A stretch of 64,000 nt of DNA, from positions 42,491,201 through 42,555,200 of the forward strand of contig NC_079875.1 of the NCBI RefSeq assembly GCF_029227915.1, written 5' to 3'. The stretch is from Hydractinia symbiolongicarpus. Lineage: Eukaryota > Cnidaria > Hydrozoa > Anthoathecata > Hydractiniidae. The translations under genes were made by a program, and so were the position numbers. Numbering within the stretch: the first letter of the stretch is position 1; each line of letters opens with the position of its first letter. Of the stretch, positions 53,401-64,000 are shown piece by piece. The notes under the pieces were generated by a model. It was not told the DNA's origin. It was given only the letters and a program-made list of their open reading frames with translations, and made no database searches.

Positions 53401-56400
53401 GAGTAAACTCATTTCCCGAACGATTTTTAAATTATTTTTTCACCACTAAAACGCATGAGATTGTAGTTTTCAGAAATGTTTTCATTTTTGATGAGACGCT
53501 TAATGAAAGAAGTTTAATCGCCGGCAAACGAAAACCTGCGATTTCCCGTAAATCCCGGGCTTGGTCCGTATAGTCGAATGTATTCAAAGAAAGTACCCAG
53601 GGAGTAAACTCATTTCCCGAACGATTTTTTAAATTTTTTTTTCACCACTAACACGCCTGAGACTTGTAGTTTTCAAAAATGTTTTCATTTTTGATGAGAC
53701 GCTGAATAAAAGAAATTTAATCGCCAGCAAACGAAAACCCGCGATTACCCGCAAATCCCGGATTCGGCCCGTATAGTCAAAAGTATACAAGGAAAGTACC
53801 CAGTGAGTAAACTCATTTCCCGAACGAATTTTTAAATTATTTTTTCACCACTAAAACGCATGAGACTTGTAGTTTTCAAAAATGTTTTCATTTTTGATGA
53901 GACGCTGAATAAAAGAAGTTTAATCGCCGGCAAACAAAAACCCGCCATTTCCCGTAAACCCCGGACTCGGCCCGAATAGTCAAAAGTATACAAAGAAAGT
54001 ACCCAGGGAGTAAACTTATTTCCCGAACGATTTTTTAAAATATTTTTTTCACATAAAACGCATGAGACTTGTAGTTTTCAAAAAAAATTTCATATTTGAT
54101 GGGACGCTGAATAAAAGAAGTTTAATCGCCGGCAAACGAAAACCCGCGATTTCCCGTAAATCCCGGGTTTGGCCCGTATAGTCAAAAGTATACAAAGAAA
54201 GTACCCAGGGACTAAACTCATTTTCCGAACGATTTTTTAAATTATTTTTTCACCACTAAAACGCATGAGACTTGTAGTTTTCAAAAATGTTTTCATTTTT
54301 GATGAGACGCTTAATAAAAGAGGTTTAATCGCCGACAAACGAAAACCCGCCATTTCCCGTAAACCCCAGACTCGGCCCGAATAGTCAAAAGTATACAAAG
54401 AAAGTACCCAGGGAGTAAACTCATTTCCAGAACGATTTTTTAAATTATTATTTCACCACTAAAGCCCATGAGACTTGTAGTTTTTAAAAATGTTTTCATT
54501 TTTGATGAGACGCTGAATAAAAGAAGTTTAATCGCCAGCAAACGAAAACCCGCGATTACCCGCAAATCCCGGATTCGGCCCGTATAGTCAAAAGTATACA
54601 AGGAAAGTACCCAGTGAGTAAACTCATTTCCCGAACGAACTTTTAAATTATTTTTTCACCACTAAAACGCATGAGACTTGTAGTTTTCAAAAATGTTTTC
54701 ATTTTTGATGAGACGCTGAATAAAAGAAGTTTAATCGCCGGCAAACAAAAACCCGCCATTTCCCGTAAACCCCGGACTCGGCCCGAATAGTCAAAAGTAT
54801 ACAAAGAAAGTACCCAGGGAGTAAACTTATTTCCCGAACGATTTTTTAAAATATTTTTTTTACATAAAACGCATGAGACTTGTAGTTTTCAAAAAAATTT
54901 TCATATTTGATGGGACGCTGAATAAAAGAAGTTTAATAGCCGGCAAACGAAAACCCGCGATTTCCCGTAAATCCCGGGCTTGGCCCGTATAGTCAAAAGT
55001 ATACAAAGAAAGTACCCAGGGAGTAAACTCATTTCCCGAACGATTTTTTAAATTATTTTTTCACCACTAAAACGCATGAGACTTGTAGTTTTCAAAAATG
55101 TTTTCATTTTTGATGAGACGCTTAATAAAATAGGTTTAATCGCCGACAAACGAAAACCCGCCATTTCCCGTAAACCCCGGACTCGGCCCGAATAGTCAAA
55201 AGTATACAAAGAAAGTACCCAGGGAGTAAACTCATTTCCAGAACGATTTTTTAAATTATTATTTCACCACTAAAGCCCATGAGACTTGTAGTTTTTAAAA
55301 ATGTTTTCATTTTTGATGAGACGCTGAATAAAAGAAGTTTAATCGCCGGCAAACGAAAGCCCGCAATTTCCCGTAAATCCCGGACTCGGCCCGTATAGTC
55401 AAAAGTATACAAGGAAAGTACCCAGTGAGCAAACTCATTTCCCGAACGAATTTTTAAACTATTTTTTCACCACTAAAACGCATGAGACTTGTAGTTTTCA
55501 AAAATGTTTTCATTTTTGATGAGACGCTGAATAAAAGGAGTTTAATCGCCGGCAAACGAAAACCTGCTATTTCCCGTAAATCCCGGGCTTGGCCCGTATA
55601 GTCGAATGTATACAAAGAAAGTACCCTGTGAGTAAACTCATTTCCCGAACGATTTTTAAATTATTTTTTCACCACTAAAACGCATGAGACTTGTAGTTTT
55701 CAGAAATGTTTTCATTTTTGATGAGACGCTTAATGAAAGAAGTTTAATCGCCGGCAAACGAAAACCTGCGATTTCCCGTAAATCCCGGGCTTGGTCCGTA
55801 TAGTCGAATGTATTCAAAGAAAGTACCCAGGGAGTAAACTCATTTCCCGAACGATTTTTTAAATTTTTTTTTCACCACTAACACGCCTGAGACTTGTAGT
55901 TTTCAAAAATGTTTTCATTTTTGATGAGACGCTGAATAAAAGAAGTTTAATCGCAGCAAACGAAAACCCGCGATTACCCGCAAATCCCGGATTCGGCCCG
56001 TATAGTCAAAAGTATACAAGGAAAGTACCCAGTGAGTAAACTCATTTCCCGAACGAATTTTTAAATTATTTTTTCACCACTAAAACGCATGAGACTTGTA
56101 GTTTTCAAAAATGTTTTCATTTTTGATGAGACGCTGAATAAAAGAAGTTTAATCGCCGGCAAACAAAAACCCGCCATTTCCCGTAAACCCAGGACTCGGC
56201 CCGAATAGTCAAAAGTATACAAAGAAAGTACCCAGGGAGTAAACTCATTTCCCGAACGATTTTTTAAAATATTTTTTTCACATAAAACGCATGAGACTTG
56301 TAGTTTTCAAAAAATTTTTCATATTTGATGGGACGCTGAATAAAAGAAGTTTAATCGCCGGCAAACGAAAACCCGCGATTTCCCGTAAATCCCGGGCTTG

Positions 56401-57060
56401 GCCCGTATAGTCAAAAGTATACAAAGAAAGTACCCACGGAGTAAACTCATTTCCCGAACGATTTTTTAAATTATTTTTTCACCACTAAAACGCATGAGAC
56501 TTGTAGTTTTCAAAAATGTTTTCATTTTTGATGAGACGCTTAATAAAAGAGGTTTAATCGCCGACAAACGAAAACCCGCCATTTCCCGTAAACCCCGGAC
56601 TCGGCCCGAATAGTCAAAAGTATACAAAGAAAGTACCCAGGGAGTAAACTCATTTCCAGAACGATTTTTTAAATTATTATTTCACCACTAAAGCCCATGA
56701 GACTTGTAGTTTTTAAAAATGTTTTCATTTTTGATGAGACGCTGAATAAAAGAAGTTTAATCGCCGGCAAACGAAAACCCGCAATTTCCCGTAAATCCCG
56801 GACTCGGCCCGTATAGTCAAAAGTATACAAGGAAAGTACCCAGTGAGCAAACTCATTTCCCGAACGAATTTTTAAACTATTTTTTCACCACTAAAACGCA
56901 TGAGACTTGTAGTTTTCAAAAATGTTTTCATTTTTGATGAGACTCTGAATAAAAGAAGTTTAATCGCCGGCAAACGAAAACCTGCGATTTCCCGTAAATC
57001 CCGGGCTTTGCCCGTATAGTCGAATGTATACAAAGAAAGTACCCTGTGAGTAAACTCATT
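53401..57060 (+). repeat. 11-monomer repeat (2230 bp) with 4-monomer sub-repeat
   Basis: ACCCTGTGAG with a T5 linker lies at 53395 and 55624, and CACTAACACGCCTGAG at 53645 and 55875 (offset 2229-2230). Inside, the GCCAGCAAACG / ATTACCCGCAAATC monomer repeats at 53700 and 54511 (offset 811, 4 monomers). Further shared oddities are CATAAAACG after TTTTTTTCA and a right-shifted A-run (CAAAAAAAATTTCATATT near 54080, CAAAAAAATTTTCATATT near 54890, CAAAAAATTTTTCATATT near 56310). The CATGAGATTGTAG single-base loss is private to the first copy. Confidence 0.86.
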
Positions 57061-57950
57061 TCCCGAACGATTTTTGAATTATTTTTTCACCACTAAAACG
57101 CATGAGACTTGTAGTTTTCAGAAATGTTTTCATTTTTGATGAGACGCTGATTAAAAGAAGTTTAATCGCCGGCAAACGAAAACCTGCGATTTCCCGTAAA
57201 TCCCGGGCTTGGCCCGTATAGCCAAAAGTGTACAAAGAAAGTACCCAGGGTGTAAACTCATTTCCCGAACGATTTTTTAAATTATTTTTTCACCACTAAA
57301 ACGCATGAGACTTGTAGTTTTCAAAAATGTTTTCATTTTTGATGAGACGCTGAATAAAAGAAGTTTAATCGCCGGCAAACGAAAACCTGCGATTTCCCGT
57401 AAATCCCGGGCTTGGCCCGTATAGTCGAATGTATACAAAGAAAGTACCCTGTGAGTAAACTCATTTCCCGAACGATTTTTGAATTATTTTTTCACCACTA
57501 AAACGCATGAGACTTGTAGTTTTGAGAAATGTTTTCATTTTTGATGAGACGCTGATTAAAAGAAGTTTAATCGCCGGCAAACGAAAACCTGCGATTTCCC
57601 TTAAATCCTGGACTCGGCCCGTATAGCCAAAAGTGTACAAAGAAAGTACCCAGGGTGTAAACTCATTTCCCGAACGATTTTTTAAATTATTTTTTCACCA
57701 CTAAAACGCATGAGACTTGTAGTTTTCAAAAATGTTTTCATTTTTGATGAGACGCTGAATAAAAGAAGTTTAATCGCTGGCAAATAAAAACCCGCCATTT
57801 CCCGTAAACCCCGGACTCGGCCCGCATAGTCAAAAGTATACAAAGAAAGTACCCAGGGAGTAAACTCATTTCCCGAACGATTTTTTAAAATATTTTTTCA
57901 CCATAAAACGCATGAGACTTGTAGTTTTCAAAAATGTTATCATTTTTGAT
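57061..57950 (+). repeat. Dimer duplication (about 405 bp) and flank
   Basis: TCCCGAACGATTTTTGAATT stands at 57061 and 57466, each followed by GCTGATTAAAAG and then by GCCAAAAGTGTACAAAG (about 57220 and 57626). GTGTACAAAG is found elsewhere only in the inverted arm, as GTACACTTTTGGC near 63316. Confidence 0.85.
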
Positions 57951-60798
57951 GAGACGCTTAATAAAAGAGTTTTAATCGCCGGCAAACGAAAACCCGCGAT
58001 TTCCCGTAAATCCCGGGCTTTGCCCGTATAGTCGAATGTATACAAAGAAAGTACCCTGTCAGTAAACTCATTTCCAGAACGATTTTTTAAATTATTTTTT
58101 CACCACTAAAACGCATAAGACTTGTAGTTTTTAAAAATGTTTTCATTTTTGATGAGACGCTGAATAAAAGAAGCTTAATCGCCGGCAAACGAAAACCCGC
58201 GATTTCCCGTAAATCGCGGGCTTGGCCCGTATAGTCAAAAGTATACAAAGAAAGTACCCAAGGAGTAAACTCATTTCCCGAACGATTTTTTAAATTATTT
58301 TTTCACCACTAAAACGCATGAGACTTGTAGTTTTTAAAAATGTTTTCATTTTTGATGAGACGCTGAATAAAAGAAGTTTAATCGCCGGCAAACGAAAACC
58401 CGCGATTTCCCGTAAATCGCGGGCTTGGCCCGTATAGTCAAAAGTATACAAGGAAAGTACCCAGTGAGTAAACTCATTTCCCGAACGAATTTTTAAATTA
58501 TTTTTTCACCACTAAAACGCATGAGACTTGTAGTTTTTAAAAATGTTTTCATTTTTGATGAGACGCTGAATAAAAGAAGTTTAATCGCCGGCAAACGAAA
58601 ACCTGCGATTACCCGTAAATCCCGGATTCGGCCCGTATAGTCAAAAGTATACAAGGAAAGTACCCAGTGAGTCAACTCATTTCCGGAACGAATTTTTAAA
58701 TTATTTTTTCACCACTAAAACGCATGAGACTTGTAGTTTTCAAAAATGTTTTCATTTTTGATGAAACGCGGAATAAAAGAAGTTTAATCGCCGGCAAACG
58801 AATACCTGCGATTTCCCTTAAATCCTGGACTCGGCCCGTATAGTCAAAAGTATACAAGGAAAGTACCCAGGGAGTAAACTCATTTTCCAAACGATTTTTT
58901 AAATTATTATTTCACCACTAAAGCCCATGAGACTTGTAGTTTTTAAAAATGTTTTCATTTTCGATGAGACGCTGAATAAAAGAAGTTTAATCGCCGGCAA
59001 ACGAAAACCCGCGATTACCCGTAAATCCCGGATTCGGCCCGTATAGTCAAAAGTATACAAGGAAAGTACCCAGTGAGTCAACTCATTTCCCGAACGAATT
59101 TTTAAATTATTTTTTCACCACTAAAACGCATGAGACTTGTAGTTTTCAAAAATGTTTTCATTTTTGATGAGACGCTGAATAAAAGAAGTTTAATCGCCGG
59201 CAAACGAAAACCTGCGATTTCCCTAAAATCCTGGACTCGGCCCGTATAGTCAAAAGTATACAAAGAAAGTACCCAGGGTGTAAACTCATTTCCCGAACGA
59301 TTTTTTAAATTATTTTTTTACCACTAAAACGCATGAGACTTGTAGTTTTCAAAAATGTTTTCATTTTTGATGAGACGCTTAATAAAAGAGTTTTAATCGC
59401 CGGCAAACGAAAACCCGCGATTTCCCGTAAATCCCGGGCTTGGCCCGTATAGTCGAATGTATACAAAGAAAGTACCCTGTCAGTAAACTCATTTCCAGAA
59501 CGATTTTTTAAATTATTTTTTCACCACTAAAACGCATAAGACTTGTAGTTTTTAAAAATGTTTTCATTTTTGATGAGACGCTGAATAAAAGAAGCTTAAT
59601 CGCCGGCAAACGAAAACCCGCGATTTCCCGTAAATCGCGGGCTTGGCCCGTATAGTCAAAAGTATACAAAGAAAGTACCCAAGGAGTAAACTCATTTCCC
59701 GAACGATTTTTTAAATTATTTTTCACCACTAAAACGCATGAGACTTGTAGTTTTTAAAAATGTTTTCATTTTTGATGAGACGCTGAATAAAAGAAGTTTA
59801 ATCGCCGGCAAACGAAAACCCGCGATTTCCCGTAAATCGCGGGCTTGGCCCGTATAGTCAAAAGTATACAAGGAAAGTACCCAGTGAGTAAACTCATTTC
59901 CCGAACGAATTTTTAAATTATTTTTTCACCACTAAAACGCATGAGACTTGTAGTTTTTAAAAATGTTTTCATTTTTGATGAGACGCTGAATAAAAGAAGT
60001 TTAATCGCCGGCAAACGAAAACCTGCGATTACCCGTAAATCCCGGATTCGGCCCGTATAGTCAAAAGTATACAAGGAAAGTACCCAGTGAGTCAACTCAT
60101 TTCCGGAACGAATTTTTAAATTATTTTTTCACCACTAAAACGCATGAGACTTGTAGTTTTCAAAAATGTTTTCATTTTTGATGAAACGCGGAATAAAAGA
60201 AGTTTAATCGCCGGCAAACGAATACCTGCGATTTCCCTTAAATCCTGGACTCGGCCCGTATAGTCAAAAGTATACAAGGAAAGTACCCAGGGAGTAAACT
60301 CATTTTCCAAACGATTTTTTAAATTATTATTTCACCACTAAAGCCCATGAGACTTGTAGTTTTTAAAAATGTTTTCATTTTCGATGAGACGCTGAATAAA
60401 AGAAGTTTAATCGCCGGCAAACGAAAACCCGCGATTACCCGTAAATCCCGGATTCGGCCCGTATAGTCAAAAGTATACAAGGAAAGTACCCAGTGAGTCA
60501 ACTCATTTCCCGAAGGAATTTTTAAATTATTTTTTCACCACTAAAACGCATGAGACTTGTAGTTTTCAAAAATGTTTTCATTTTTGATGAGACGCTGAAT
60601 AAAAGAAGTTTAATCGCCGGCAAACGAAAACCTGCGATTTCCCTAAAATCCTGGACTCGGCCCGTATAGTCAAAAGTATACAAAGAAAGTACCCAGGGTG
60701 TAAACTCATTTCCCGAACGATTTTTTAAATTATTTTTTTACCACTAAAACGCATGAGACTTGTAGTTTTCAAAAATGTTTTCATTTTTGATGAGACGC
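57951..60798 (+). repeat. 7-monomer tandem duplication (1420 bp) next to the inversion
   Basis: Unit 1 is about 57951-59371 and unit 2 about 59372-60798. Both begin GAGACGCTTAATAAAAGAG with GTTTTAATCG and then carry, in order: CCTGTCAGTAAAC, CATAAGACTT, AAATCGCGGG twice, ATTACCCG with GAGTCAACTC and TCCGGAACG, GAAACGCGG with AATACCTGCG, a type C monomer, and CCCTAAAATCC. Unit 2 has a shorter T-run at about 59717. This order is the template resemblance for the inverted arm. Confidence 0.92.
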
Positions 60799-61060
60799 CA
60801 AATAAAAGAAGTTTAATCGCCGGCAAACGAAAACCCGCCATTTCCCGTAAACCCCGGACTCGGCCTGCATAGTCAAAAGTATACAAAGAAAGTACCCAGG
60901 GAGTAAACTCATTTCCCGAACGATTTTTTAAAATATTTTTTCACCATAAAACGCATGAGACTTGTAGTTTTCAAAAATGTTTTCATATTTGATGGGACGC
61001 TGAATAAAAGAAGTTTAATCGCCGGCAAACGAAAACCCGCGATTTCCCGTAAATCCCGGG
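60799..61060 (+). repeat. Last direct monomers before the inversion
   Basis: One monomer with GCCATTTCCC / CCTGCATAG and a type D linker is followed by one with ATATTTGATGGG and CCCGGGCGTGG. The latter is the same pair found at about 45.4-45.7, 47.65-47.9, 49.07-49.3 and 52.1-52.35 kb. Confidence 0.85.
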
Positions 61061-61112
61061 CGTGGCCCGTATAGTCAAAAGTATACAAAGAAAGTACCCA
61101 GCGAGTAAACTC
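61061..61112. other. Inversion junction and short spacer of the inverted repeat
   Basis: The direct array runs through CAGCGAGTAAACTC; the sequence then reads CCAGGATTTAAGGG, which is the reverse complement of CCCTTAAATCCTGG. TC at 61111-61112 fits both sides, so the join has 2 bp of microhomology at most. The monomer phases of the two arms do not meet. Pairing CCCGGG ending at 61060 with TCCAGG starting at 61111 leaves a spacer of about 50 bp between two long arms. Confidence 0.93.
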
Positions 61113-62180
61113 CAGGATTTAAGGGAAATCGCAGGTATTCGTTTGCCGGCGATTAAACTTCTTTTATTCCGCGTTTCATCAAAAATGAAAACATTTTTGA
61201 AAACTACAAGTCTCATGCGTTTTAGTGGTGAAAAAATAATTTAAAAATTCGTTCGGGAAATGAGTTGACTCACTGGGTACTTTCCTTGTATACTTTTGAC
61301 TATGCGGGCCGAATTCGGGATTTACGGGTAATCGCGGGTTTTCGTTTGCCGGCGATTAAACTTCTTTTATTCAACGTCTCATCAAAAATGAAAACATTTT
61401 TAAAAACTACAAGTCTCATGGGCTTTAGTGGTGAAATAATAATTTAAAAAATCGTTTGGAAAATGAGTTTACTCCCTGGGTATTTTCTTTGTATACTTTT
61501 GACTATACGGGCCCAGTCCAGGATTTAAGGGAAATCGCAGGTATTCGTTTGCCGGCGATTAAACTTCTTTTATTCCGCGTTTCATCAAAAATGAAAACCT
61601 TTTTAAAAACTACAAGTCTCATGCGTTTTAGTGGTGAAAAAATAATTTAAAAATTCGTTCGGGAAATGAGTTTACTCACTGGGTACTTTCCTTGTATACT
61701 TTTGACTATACGGGCCAAGCCCGCGATATACGGGAAATCGCGGGTTTTCGTTTGCCGGCGATTAAACTTCTTTTATTCAGCGTCTCATCAAAAATGAAAA
61801 CATTTTTAAAAACTACAAGTCTCATGCGTTTTAGTGGTGAAAAAATAATTTAAAAAATCGTTCGGGAAATGAGTTTACTCCTTGGGTACTTTCTTTGTAT
61901 ACTTTTGACTATACGGGCCAAGCCCGCGATTTACGGGAAATCGCGGGTTTTCGTTTGCCGGCGATTAAACTTCTTTTATTCAGCGTCTCATCAAAAATGA
62001 AAACATTTTTAAAAACTACAAGTCTTATGCGTTTTAGTGGTGAAAAAATGATTTAAAAAATCGTTCTGGAAATGAGTTTACTGACAGGGTACTTTCTTTG
62101 TATACATTCGACTATACGGGCCAAGCCCGGGATTTACGGGAAATCGCGGGTTTTCGTTTGCCGGCGATTAAACCTCTTTT
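61113..62180 (-). repeat. Inverted arm, part matching 58-60.6 kb
   Basis: Read on the minus strand towards the junction, the monomers carry: CCTGTCAGTAAAC with CCAGAACG; CATAAGACTT, AAATCGCGGG, CCCAAGGAG; a second CGCGGG-type monomer (here GATATCCCG); GAAACGCGG with AATACCTGCG and CTTAAATCCTGG; a type C monomer with ATTACCCG; then GAAACGCGG again. This is nearly the order in the direct 1420-bp units, with one monomer missing and the last one different. Confidence 0.88.
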
Positions 62181-64000
62181 ATTAAGCGTCTCATCAAAAA
62201 TGAAAACATTTTTGAAAACTACAAGTCTCATGCGTTTTAGTGGTGAAAAAATAATTTAAAAAATCGTTCGGGAAATGAGTTTACTCCCTGGGTACTTTCT
62301 TTGTATACTTTTGACTATACGGGCCAAGCCCGGGATTTACGGGAAATCGCGGGTTTTCGTTTGCCGGCAATTAAACTTCTTTTATTCAACGTTCCATCAA
62401 ATATGAAAACATTTTTGAAAACTACAAGTCTCATGCGTTTTATGGTGAAAAAATATTTTAAAAAATCGTTCGGGAAATGAGTTTACTCCCTGGGTACTTT
62501 CTTTGTATACTTTTGACTATGCGGGCCGAGTCCGGGGTTTACGGGAAATGGCGGGTTTTCATTTGCCGGCGATTAAACTTCTTTTGTTCAGCGTCTCATC
62601 AAAAATGAAAACATTTTTAAAAACTACAAGTCTCATGCGTTTTAGTGGTGAAAAAATAATTTAAAAAATCGTTCGGTAAATGAGTTTACACCCTGGGTAC
62701 TTTCTTTGTATACTTTTGGCTATACGGGCCGAGTCCAGGATTTAAGGGAAATCGCAGGTTTTCGTTTGCCGGCGATTAAACTTCTTTTAATCAGCGTCTC
62801 ATCAAAAATGAAAACATTTTTGAAAACTACAAGTCTCATGCGTTTTAGTGGTGAAAAAATAATTTAAAAATTCGTTCGGGAAATGAGTTTACTCACTGGG
62901 TACTTTCCTTGTATACTTTTGACTATACGGGCCAAGCCCGGGATTTACGGGAAATCGCAGGTTTTCGTTTGTCGGCGATTAAACTTCTTTTATTCAGCGT
63001 TCCTTCAAATATGAAAACATTTTTGAAAACTAAAAGTCTCATGCGTTTTATGGTGAAAAAATATTTTAAAAAATCGTTCGGGAAATGAGTTTACTCCCTG
63101 GGTACTTTCTTTGTATACTTTTGACTATGCGGGCCGAGTCCGGGGTTCACGGGAAATGGCGGGTTTTCATTTGCCTGCGATTAAACTTCTTTTATTCAGC
63201 GCCTCATCAAAAATGAAAACATTTTTAAAAACTACAAGTCTCATGCGTTTTAGTGGTGAAAAAATAATTTAGAAAATCGTTCAGGAAATGAGTTTACACC
63301 CTGGGTACTTTCTTTGTACACTTTTGGCTATACGGGCCGAGTCCAGGATTTAAGGGAAATCGCAGGTTTTCGTTTGCCGGCGATTAAACTTCTTTTAATC
63401 AGCGTCTCATCAAAAATGAAAACATTTTTGAAAACTACAAGTCTCATGCGTTTTAGTGGTGGAAAAATAATTTAGAAAATCGTTCAGGAAATGAGTTTAC
63501 ACCCTGGGTACTTTCTTTGTATACATTCGACTATACGGGCCAAGCCCGGGATTTACGGGAAATCGCGGGTTTTTGTTTGTCGGCGATTAAACCTCTTTTA
63601 TTAAGCGTCTCATCAAAAATGAAAACATTTTTGAAAACTACAAGTCTCATGCGTTTTAGTGGTGAAAAAATAATTTAAAAAATCGTTCGGGAAATGAGTT
63701 TACTCCCTGGGTACTTTCTTTGTATACTTTTGACTATACGGGCCAAGCCCGGGATTTACGGGAAATTGCCGGTTTTCGTTTGCCGGCGATAAAACTTCTT
63801 TTATTCAGCGTCCCATCAAATATGAAAACATTTTTGAAAACTACAAGTCTCATGCGTTTTATGTGAAAAAAATATTTTAAAAAATCGTTCGGGAAATGAG
63901 TTTACTCCCTGGGTACTTTCTTTGTATACTTTTGACTATTCGGGCCGAGTCCGGGGTTTACGGGAAATGGCGGGTTTTTGTTTGCCGGCGATTAAACTTC
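62181..64000 (-). repeat. Inverted arm, distal part with a 3-monomer repeat
   Basis: Monomers with TTTTGGCTATACGGG, CAGGATTTAAGGG and TTTTAATCAGCG lie near 62713-62790 and 63319-63400, an offset of about 605 bp (3 monomers). Type D linkers (TTTTATGGTGAAAAAATATT) occur near 62440 and 63045, and ATGTGAAAAAAATATT near 63860. The array runs off the window end inside a monomer. Confidence 0.87.

Larger units (their letters stand above)
1..61110 (+). repeat. Satellite array, about 203-bp monomer, direct orientation
   Basis: About 300 head-to-tail copies fill this interval without interruption. The start word GAGACTTGTAG (or AAGACTTGTAG) recurs at 111, 314, 517, 720 and onward, giving a 203-bp step; variants lacking one A near the monomer end give 202 bp. 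Monomers differ at a modest number of diagnostic positions and by a few small indels. The hand-built consensus has about 41 C and 36 G in 203 bp. I see no unique sequence, transposon, microsatellite block or gene in it. The lack of coding capacity, the homogeneity and the layered duplications are typical of eukaryotic satellite DNA; centromeric or heterochromatic placement is inference. The family is not one I recognise. Confidence 0.98.
61111..64000 (-). repeat. Same satellite array in inverted orientation
   Basis: From 61111 onward the + strand reads as the reverse complement of the same monomer: CTACAAGTCTCATGCG replaces CGCATGAGACTTGTAG, and GCCGGCGATTAAAC replaces GTTTAATCGCCGGC. About 14 monomers of the usual 202-203 bp follow to the window end, so the far boundary is not seen. 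Variants match those of the neighbouring direct array (linker types A, C and D, GAAACGCGG, AATACCTGCG), so this is the same local family and not a foreign array. Confidence 0.97.

Noticed and set aside
61061-61112. Transposon terminal inverted repeats or target-site duplication at the inversion
   Set aside because: Both sides are plain satellite sequence; there is no inserted element and no flanking direct duplication beyond the 2-bp TC overlap.
60983-61244. Overlapping open frames on both strands across the inversion point
   Set aside because: They are hybrid frames made by the direct-inverted join, read through satellite sequence on either side; no protein family is recognisable.
1-64000. 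CRISPR-like array
   Set aside because: Repeats are regular, but there are no short repeats alternating with unique spacers; the full 203 bp is repeated, and there are no cas genes. This is satellite DNA.
1-64000. tRNA, rRNA or 5S gene tandem array
   Set aside because: The monomer length could suit a 5S-type unit, but I find no cloverleaf, no recognisable internal promoter boxes in proper order, and the T-runs are linker features found with shifting lengths, not terminators after a conserved transcript.

Overview
The whole 64 kb window is one satellite DNA array. No protein-coding gene, RNA gene, transposon or unique sequence could be supported. The repeat unit (monomer) is about 203 bp, with 202-bp variants, and there are about 300 direct copies from 1 to 61110. 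At 61111-61112 the array reverses, and about 14 more copies run on the opposite strand to the window end. A hand-built consensus is about 38% G+C, with AT-rich flanks around a GC-rich core of repeated CCCG boxes. This points to a eukaryotic heterochromatic array (centromeric, pericentromeric, subtelomeric or interstitial); I do not recognise the family and cannot name the organism.

From 1 to about 25.9 kb the array mixes a 203-bp type (A, linker ending in CACCACTAAAACGCAT) with a 202-bp type (B, TATATTA linker ending in ACCACTAAACGCAT). From about 26 to 27.5 kb type B disappears. After that, type C (TTATTATTTCACC, then AAAGCCCAT) and type D (AAAATATTTTTTCACC, then ATAAAACG or TAAAACG) join type A up to the inversion. 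Staggered segmental duplications overlie this. Repeat offsets include about 609 bp (3 monomers), 811 bp (4), 1420 bp (7), 1620 bp (8), 2230 bp (11), 2892 bp (13 full plus 2 truncated), 3040 bp (15), 3579/3782 bp and 4459 bp (22). The 7- and 8-monomer steps recur in separate parts of the array, and one block of about 1,285 bp is identical to its copy at 10.1-11.4 kb.

The main structural events are: the orientation switch at 61111-61112, where the inverted arm carries the same rare variants in nearly the same order as 57-60.6 kb; a broken monomer at 38315-38445 lying exactly at the join of a 3.58 kb tandem duplication; and four copies of a 129-bp truncated monomer carried inside a 2892-bp unit. 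Each monomer also has a 9-bp dyad, helically spaced CCCG boxes and paired T-tracts, which are candidates for protein-binding or chromatin signals. Open frames of 60-82 codons recur because the monomers are nearly identical; they are not treated as genes. All counts and comparisons were made by eye.
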